A stretch of DNA of 10,950 bases, taken from CAXXOK01 sp964497495 (GTDB lineage Bacteria > Bacillota > Clostridia > Christensenellales > Aristaeellaceae). The translations under genes were made by a program, and so were the position numbers. Numbering within the stretch: position 1 is the stretch's first letter; each line of letters begins with the position of its first letter. The DNA lies in the NCBI GenBank assembly GCA_964497495.1, contig CAZCCZ010000067.1:1-10950 (forward strand), given 5' to 3'. This document shows positions 6,587-10,950 of the stretch, piece by piece. Below the pieces are notes generated by a model. The model did not search any database and was not told the DNA's origin. It saw only the letters and a list, made by a program, of their open reading frames with translations.

Positions 6587-7474
6587 TCAGGCGGGAAACG
6601 GCAACCGGCGTTCGTTGACGAACAGGCCCGTCAGCCTGGGCACCCGGAAGCGCCTCACGAAATAATCGCACTTGCACAGCAGCAGATAGTATACGTTCAG
6701 CCCGCAGCCGGAAAGCGTTTCGAAATTCGCCTGCCCCTTGGCGACGGTCACGTCCGCGTTTTGAAGCAGGCGGCGGGCTTCGTCTCCGATATCCGTCCAT
6801 ACGGTGCCCGCCAGCGCGCTGCCGTTGCCGAGCACGGGCACCATGGCCGCAAGCCCAACCGCCGCCGCGTCCTCCGCGGTGGCGTCGTTCAGCGTGGGCG
6901 CGCCGCGTACGAGCAGCGTGACGCGGGCGTTCGGGTAACGCTTTTGCAGAAGGCGGATCAGCAGTTTATCCAGCACGATTTCCCCGGCGTTGTCCGTAAC
7001 GTAGGCAATGTTTTTCGCTTTCTCCATATCCTTTTGGAAAAGGCGGTACTCGTCGTCGTCCAGCGTTTCGCCGTTCGCGCCCCGGATCAGTTCGTCCAGC
7101 AGGGCGTCGTTCACCTCGTGTCTGGCTCCGAAGTCGATGTAGTTGCCGACCCGCGCCAGCTTAACGGCGCAGGCCAGCGGGTCCCCGGATGCGTCGATCG
7201 CAGCCTGCAGGGGCGCTTCCAACGCAAGCATTTTTTGGTTATACGCGCGTTTCAGTTCCGCGAAGTTTCTCGTTTTTCGTTCCCCGAACGCGGTGCGGTA
7301 CTCCCCGTCGATCAGCGCGCCGAGCTGCGCGGTGCACAGCTCCGGGCCGCTGTCCGCGACCAGGCGCAGCACCCTGCGCAAATAGGCCGCCTTCCGTTCC
7401 GCCCCGACCGTTTCCGGCACGGCTTCCACGTCCCTTTTCAACAGGCACAGGATACATTCGGCGCAGGTTCGCAT
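6587..7474 (-). CDS. DUF89 / ARMT1-like family protein (putative metal-dependent phosphatase)
   Basis: 295-aa soluble protein of the DUF89 family, whose studied members are metal-dependent phosphatases linked to removal of damaged phosphometabolites. Visible family marks: an N-terminal Cys cluster (Cys4, Cys7, Cys10 in MRTCAECILC), GNYIDF (110-115), the metal-site motif YVTDNAGEIVLDK (158-170), RGAPTLNDAT (190-199) and KGQANFETL (246-254). The substrate of this member cannot be told from sequence. I place the start at the ATG at 7474, directly behind GGGAGGGAAAG. The open frame extends upstream to 7867, but that part runs antisense into dgt and has no family resemblance. Its promoter is at 7511-7519. 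It is monocistronic, converges on vanZ-rdd and is divergent from dgt. Confidence 0.9.
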   Translation of the reverse strand: MRTCAECILCLLKRDVEAVPETVGAERKAAYLRRVLRLVADSGPELCTAQLGALIDGEYRTAFGERKTRNFAELKRAYNQKMLALEAPLQAAIDASGDPLACAVKLARVGNYIDFGARHEVNDALLDELIRGANGETLDDDEYRLFQKDMEKAKNIAYVTDNAGEIVLDKLLIRLLQKRYPNARVTLLVRGAPTLNDATAEDAAAVGLAAMVPVLGNGSALAGTVWTDIGDEARRLLQNADVTVAKGQANFETLSGCGLNVYYLLLCKCDYFVRRFRVPRLTGLFVNERRLPFPA

Positions 7475-7510
7475 CTCTTTCCCTCCCGGGCAACGAAAAC
7501 TTTCCGTAGC

Positions 7511-7519
7511 ATCATACCA
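7511..7519 (-). promoter_or_regulatory. Extended -10 promoter of the DUF89 gene
   Basis: Read on the minus strand: TGGTATGAT, an extended -10 (hexamer TATGAT at 7516-7511). The -35 at the expected distance (TCGTGT) is poor. Transcription should start near 7504, leaving a leader of about 30 nt with the ribosome site of the ATG at 7474. Confidence 0.55.
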
Positions 7520-7585
7520 TAAACGAAGGAAAAACACGACCCGGTACGGAATACTCCCCATAGAGGCGAGAAGGGGGGTGCGCGT

Positions 7586-8590
7586 GTGACCGTACGCGAG
7601 CAATGGGAGCAACACGAGCGGCAGTGGCTCAACGAATACGCAATGCTTAGCACGAACACGAAAGGGCGGGAAAGGCCTTCCGCCCCGTGCGAAGTGCGCA
7701 CGGAGTTCCAGCGCGACCGGGATCGCATCATCCATTGCAAAAGCTTCCGGCGGCTGAAATTCAAGACGCAGGTGTTTCTGGCGCCCAAGGGCGACCATTA
7801 CCGCACCCGGCTCACGCACACGCTGGAGGTAGCGCAGGTGGCGCGCACGCTGGCGCGCGCCCTGCACCTGAACGAGGACCTGACCGAGGCCATCGCCCTA
7901 GGGCACGATTTGGGGCACACGCCTTTCGGCCACATCGGGGAAAAGACGCTCAACCGCCTGATGAACGGCGGCTTCAAGCATAACGAACAGAGCCTGCGCA
8001 CCGTGGAAGTGCTGGAAAAAGACGGTCAGGGCCTGAACCTGACCTGGGAAGTGCGGGACGGGATCGTCAACCACAGCGGCAAAAACGAGCCCGCCACGCT
8101 GGAAGGCTGGTGCGTGCGCCGCGCCGACCGCATCGCTTACATCAATCACGACATCGACGACGCCATCCGCGGCGGCGTGCTGAAAGCCTTCGAGCTGCCC
8201 CGTTCCTGCATCGCCGTGCTGGGGGACACGCACAGCGCGCGCATCAACACCATGATTCTGGACGTCGTTCACGCCAGCGAGGGCCAACCCTTCGTGCGCA
8301 TGAGCCCGGAGGTGAGCCAGGCCAGCGAGGAGCTGCGCGCGTTTCTGTTTAAGAACGTGTACAACGACACGTGGCGCGCCAGCGAAGAAAAGCGCTGCGA
8401 CTACGTGCTGACCGCCCTGTACCGGTATTACGCCGAAAATCCGAACCAGATGCCCGACGAATACGTGCAGATTCTGTATAAAGAAGGAATGGAGCGCGCC
8501 GTGTGCGATTTTCTGGCCGGAATGACCGACCATTTCGCCACGGACGATTTCACCCGGTTATTCGTTCCCAACGATTTTACCATTCGCTGA
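7586..8590 (+). CDS. dgt: HD-domain dNTP triphosphohydrolase (dGTPase-like)
   Basis: 334-aa member of the bacterial Dgt family, which splits dNTPs into deoxynucleosides and triphosphate and so tunes the dNTP pool. The HD metal-site residues are all present: His78 (RLTHTLEVAQVAR), His107-Asp108 (ALGHDLGHTPFGH) and Asp181 (RRADRIAYINHDIDDA). The N-terminal segment RTEFQRDRDRIIHCKSFRRLKFKTQVF (38-64) is also typical. The length matches the shorter Firmicutes type rather than the 505-aa E. coli Dgt, so preference for dGTP should not be assumed. The start is GTG at 7586, set by AGGGGGG near 7572-7578. dnaG follows after 112 bp with no clear terminator. I see no convincing promoter for dgt in the 111 bp shared with the DUF89 gene. 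Confidence 0.93.
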   Translation: MTVREQWEQHERQWLNEYAMLSTNTKGRERPSAPCEVRTEFQRDRDRIIHCKSFRRLKFKTQVFLAPKGDHYRTRLTHTLEVAQVARTLARALHLNEDLTEAIALGHDLGHTPFGHIGEKTLNRLMNGGFKHNEQSLRTVEVLEKDGQGLNLTWEVRDGIVNHSGKNEPATLEGWCVRRADRIAYINHDIDDAIRGGVLKAFELPRSCIAVLGDTHSARINTMILDVVHASEGQPFVRMSPEVSQASEELRAFLFKNVYNDTWRASEEKRCDYVLTALYRYYAENPNQMPDEYVQILYKEGMERAVCDFLAGMTDHFATDDFTRLFVPNDFTIR

Positions 8591-8591
8591 A

Positions 8592-8627
8592 CGCGCCCGG
8601 CTTTTCCGCGCTCCGCCGACGGGCGCG
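8592..8627 (+). repeat. Inverted repeat with competing hairpins in the dgt-dnaG gap
   Basis: CGCGCCCG (8592-8599) and CGGGCGCG (8620-8627) are perfect 8-bp complements around a 20-nt loop. The right arm can instead pair as GCGCGG (8623-8628) with CCGCGC (8606-8611), giving a smaller hairpin with an 11-nt loop. No U-tract follows, so this is not a standard terminator. It begins one base after the dgt stop codon. The rest of the gap, up to the dnaG ribosome site, shows nothing recognisable. Confidence 0.6.
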
Positions 8628-8702
8628 GGGTTACGGAATTTGTTTGCCTTCTTTGCAGGAAAGAAACCGGAAGCGGCGAATCAGTTAGGAGGTGAAACGG
8701 GT

Positions 8703-10427
8703 ATGGCGGAAAGGTTTCCACCGGCATGGCTGGACGAACTTCGCGCGCGCGCGGACATCGTGCAGGTCGTGTCGTCTTACGTAACGCTGAAGAAGAACGG
8801 GCATAGATACGTAGGTCTGTGCCCGTTTCACAACGAGAAGACGCCGTCCTTCAACGTGGACGCGCAAAAGCAGGTCTACTACTGTTTCGGGTGCAAGGCG
8901 GGCGGCAGCGTGATCCAGTTCGTCATGGACGTCGAACGGCTGGATTTCGGGGAGGCGGTCAAGCATCTGGCGGAACAGTTCCGCATGCCCCTGCCGGAAA
9001 TGCAGAACGACCCGGAGTATGAAAAGCGGAGGTCGCTCAAGGAGCGCATCTACCTGGTCAACCAGGCTGCCGCGAAACTGTACCACCAGGCGCTGTGGGA
9101 ACCGCAGGGCGCGGCCTTCCTCGCCTACGTGCAGAAGCGCGGCCTCACCGACGCGGTGATCCGTCGCTTCGGCATCGGCGCGGCTACGGGAGCGACCCTC
9201 CTGAAAACGCTTCAGGATCAGGGCTTCACCCGGGAGGAGCTGTTGGCCGCTGGGCTGGCCCGCGAAAGAGAAGGCCGCCTTGCGGACATGTTCCGGGAAC
9301 GCGTTATGTTCCCCATCATCGATTCCTACGGCCATGTGCTCGGCTTCGGCGGCCGGGCCACGGGCGACCAGCAGCCCAAGTACCTGAACACCGCCGATAC
9401 GCCCGCTTTCAACAAGCGTTACAACGTCTTCGCGGCCAACCTTTTACGCAAGGCCCGGGGCCTGACGCGCGTGATTCTGGTGGAAGGGTACATGGACGTG
9501 GTGGCTCTTAACCAGTTCGGCGTGGAGGGCGTAGCCGCGACGCTGGGCACCGCGCTCACCCCGGAGCAGGCGCGGCTGCTGTCCCGTTTCGCCCCCGAGG
9601 TATGGCTTTCCTACGACGGGGATTCCGCGGGCCAGCGGGCTATCCTGCGGGGGCTCACGGTGCTGGCCGAAGCCGGCGTGCCCGCCCGCGTACTGGATTT
9701 TCCCGGCGGGCTGGACCCGGACGAGTTCATCCGGCAGGAAGGCCGGGAAACGTTCGACCGCCTCAGGCCCGTTTCCGCCGTCACGTACCGCATGCGGCGG
9801 GAGAAGGACGGCCTCGACCTTTCCGCCGAGGACGGCCGCACCGCCTACGCGAAGGCCTGCGCACAGATTTTACGGGAAGTGCGCGAGCCCGTGGAACTGG
9901 AGAACCATGTGAAACAGCTGGCGCTGGAAACCGGTTTCACGCGGGAGGTGCTGTTGGAGCAGATCGGCGTTTCCCCGCAGAAGCTGCGCGTCTACGCGCC
10001 CCGGCGGGAAGGTTTCCGCAAGCAGGCCGAGGAGGCCAAGCAGGTGGATATGACCGCCTGCACGCTGCTGGCGGTGCTGGCAACGGGGCGGCTGCCGGAA
10101 GGCGCCGTGGTTGCGGAAGAGTTTACGGATCCCCGGCTTCGGGCCATCTGCGAGGCGCTGCTCTCCGGCGAAAGCGCCGCCGCCCTGATGGAAAGCCAGC
10201 CGGACGAACAGGGCCGCGCGGCGATCGGCGCGATCCTGAGCATCGACACCGACCGCGACGACGCGGGGCTGATGCGGATGGCGCAGGAAAGCCTGACAAG
10301 GCTTCGCAGAAATAAGTATGAAGAGGAAGTAAAGGAAATTGGGCAAAGCGCGCCGAACTTAACAGGGGACGAGCTTTTCGCCCGTAACCAACGGCTTAAG
10401 TGGCTGTTGGACCAACTGAAAAGGTAA
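8703..10427 (+). CDS. dnaG: DNA primase
   Basis: 574-aa replicative primase that makes RNA primers at the fork and binds the DnaB-type helicase; the length is normal. The CHC2 zinc-binding domain has Cys40, His43, Cys61 and Cys64 (CPFH and CFGC). The RNA polymerase core includes ERVMFPIIDSYGHVLGFGGR (199-218) and PKYLNTADTPAFNKRYNVF (225-243). The TOPRIM metal site has Glu261 in VEGYMD and Asp305/Asp307 in SYDGDSAG, followed by LDPDEFI (337-343). The C-terminal helical region (about 448-574) should be the helicase-binding domain. I chose the ATG at 8703 because a near-perfect TAGGAGGTGA (8686-8694) precedes it. An in-frame TTG at 8640 would only add 21 unconserved residues and lacks a ribosome site. 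It lies between dgt and rpoD, the usual clostridial order. Confidence 0.97.
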   Translation: MAERFPPAWLDELRARADIVQVVSSYVTLKKNGHRYVGLCPFHNEKTPSFNVDAQKQVYYCFGCKAGGSVIQFVMDVERLDFGEAVKHLAEQFRMPLPEMQNDPEYEKRRSLKERIYLVNQAAAKLYHQALWEPQGAAFLAYVQKRGLTDAVIRRFGIGAATGATLLKTLQDQGFTREELLAAGLAREREGRLADMFRERVMFPIIDSYGHVLGFGGRATGDQQPKYLNTADTPAFNKRYNVFAANLLRKARGLTRVILVEGYMDVVALNQFGVEGVAATLGTALTPEQARLLSRFAPEVWLSYDGDSAGQRAILRGLTVLAEAGVPARVLDFPGGLDPDEFIRQEGRETFDRLRPVSAVTYRMRREKDGLDLSAEDGRTAYAKACAQILREVREPVELENHVKQLALETGFTREVLLEQIGVSPQKLRVYAPRREGFRKQAEEAKQVDMTACTLLAVLATGRLPEGAVVAEEFTDPRLRAICEALLSGESAAALMESQPDEQGRAAIGAILSIDTDRDDAGLMRMAQESLTRLRRNKYEEEVKEIGQSAPNLTGDELFARNQRLKWLLDQLKR

Positions 10428-10509
10428 ATTTTTACGGACTTGGGCGGTTCAACGGTTTCAGTTCAGGATCAATCTGGTATCTTACCCCGACGGGTATCCC
10501 TGCTTTTTA

Positions 10510-10527
10510 CGGCCCCTTCGGGGGCCG
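10510..10527 (+). repeat. UUCG-capped GC hairpin in the dnaG-rpoD gap
   Basis: CGGCCCC (10510-10516) and GGGGCCG (10521-10527) form a 7-bp perfect stem with a TTCG tetraloop closed by C-G, an exceptionally stable RNA fold. The sequence after it is C-rich rather than T-rich, so it lacks the U-tract of an intrinsic terminator. A smaller hairpin, TACCC/GGGTA with loop CGAC (10483-10496), lies just upstream. Both sit in the 153-nt stretch between the dnaG stop and the rpoD start, which holds nothing else that I recognise. Confidence 0.7.
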
Positions 10528-10580
10528 CCTTCCCCCCTCCCGCACCTTTTCCGGTCTCCACACACGAAGGAGTGATGAAG

Positions 10581-10950
10581 TTGAGCGCCCATTCGCCCGA
10601 GGCGATCAAGGTAAAACTCAACGAGTTATACGAGGACGCGAAAACCAAGGGCACGATCACGCGCGACGAAGTCGCCAACCAGGCGATGGAGTTGGAAATC
10701 GACGCCGACCAGATGAACAAGATCTACGAGACGCTTGAAAACATGGGGGTAGACGTGGTTAATGAATTTGACCCGGTCCCTGCGGACGAGCTGATTGAAC
10801 CGGAAAAGATTGACCTGAGCGTTCCGGACGGCGTCAGCATTGATGATCCGGTTCGCATGTACCTCAAAGAGATTGGCAAAGTCCCCCTCCTGACCGCGGA
10901 CGAGGAAATCGAAATCGCCAAGCGGATGGAAGAGGGCGACGAAGATGCCA
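10581..10950 (+). CDS. rpoD: Housekeeping sigma factor, N-terminal part (runs off window)
   Basis: The first 123 codons of the primary sigma-70 factor (RpoD/SigA), which directs RNA polymerase to promoters. Residues 1-80 look like region 1.1: a helical segment from KVKLNELYEDAKTKGTITRDEV to the MNKIYETLENMGVDVV stretch. Region 1.2 begins at DDPVRMYLKEIGKVPLLTADEE (88-109) and continues with IEIAKRMEEGDEDA at the edge. Regions 2-4 lie outside the window. The start is uncertain. The ribosome site AAGGAG (10567-10572) is only 2 bases before the ATG at 10575 but 8 bases before the in-frame TTG at 10581, so I prefer the TTG; the choice changes only two residues. It follows dnaG with no clear terminator. 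Confidence 0.93.
   Translation, partial: MSAHSPEAIKVKLNELYEDAKTKGTITRDEVANQAMELEIDADQMNKIYETLENMGVDVVNEFDPVPADELIEPEKIDLSVPDGVSIDDPVRMYLKEIGKVPLLTADEEIEIAKRMEEGDEDA

Noticed and set aside
7515..7556. Possible dgt promoter in the divergent gap
   Set aside because: TACCAT and AATACT reach only 4/6 matches to the -10 and neither has a credible -35. dgt must be transcribed from somewhere, but I cannot place the promoter.
7475..7867. N-terminal extension of the DUF89 ORF
   Set aside because: It overlaps dgt on the opposite strand and the DUF89 promoter. The ATG at 7474 has a good ribosome site and begins the conserved Cys motif.
8640..8702. Upstream TTG start for dnaG
   Set aside because: There is no ribosome site in front of it and the added 21 residues do not resemble DnaG. 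The ATG at 8703 follows TAGGAGGTGA.
10455..10483. Possible promoter for rpoD (TGGTATCTT as extended -10)
   Set aside because: The hexamer is a poor match and the -35 (GTTTCA) is weak. It is not strong enough to list without start-site data.
10510..10540. Terminator between dnaG and rpoD
   Set aside because: The stem is strong, but the following bases are C-rich (CCTTCCCCCC) and the T-run lies on the wrong side, so it does not fit an intrinsic terminator in either direction.
1..10950. CRISPR arrays, insertion sequences, prophage or toxin-antitoxin modules
   Set aside because: I saw no spaced direct repeats, transposase motifs, terminal repeats, phage proteins or paired small genes on either strand. 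The window is explained by housekeeping and singleton genes.

Overview
This window reads as an ordinary core-genome segment of a high-GC member of the Firmicutes, most likely an uncultured clostridial lineage. Codon third positions are mostly G/C. The lineage inference rests on a T-box tRNA-sensing leader before pheST, a 3' fragment of an RNase P RNA of the general bacterial (A-like) form, and the order dgt-dnaG-rpoD, which is common in Clostridia. Genus and species cannot be read from the sequence.

Layout. Positions 1-168 hold the 3' part of rnpB (+), followed by a terminator whose U-tracts work in both directions. A minus-strand gene (220-1095) encodes a small stand-alone ABC/RecF-like AAA ATPase with its own near-consensus promoter. 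Back to back with it, a plus-strand promoter drives a phenylalanine T-box leader (about 1257-1550) and then pheS and pheT (1612-5056), which end at a strong terminator. A monocistronic membrane-protein gene follows (5267-6457), a VanZ-like domain fused to an RDD domain. Its promoter has a perfect 14-bp palindrome over the -35 box. It converges on a minus-strand DUF89/ARMT1-like gene (6587-7474), and the two share a bidirectional terminator. From 7586 to the right edge lies dgt (HD-domain dNTP triphosphohydrolase), dnaG (primase) and the first 123 codons of rpoD (housekeeping sigma factor).

How it works together. The window carries parts of tRNA maturation (RNase P), tRNA charging (PheST under Phe-tRNA feedback), dNTP pool control, replication priming and transcription initiation. 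The dgt-dnaG-rpoD block resembles the macromolecular-synthesis arrangement. No terminator is visible between its members, but there is a GC-rich hairpin region at each junction. The three accessory proteins (ATPase, VanZ-RDD, DUF89) are single transcription units with no evident link to each other.

I found no mobile element, CRISPR array, tRNA gene, prophage gene or recognisable defence cassette, and no convincing new multi-gene system. The observations most worth a second look are regulatory: the details of the Phe T-box, the palindrome over the vanZ-rdd promoter, competing hairpins before dnaG, and a UUCG-capped hairpin before rpoD.
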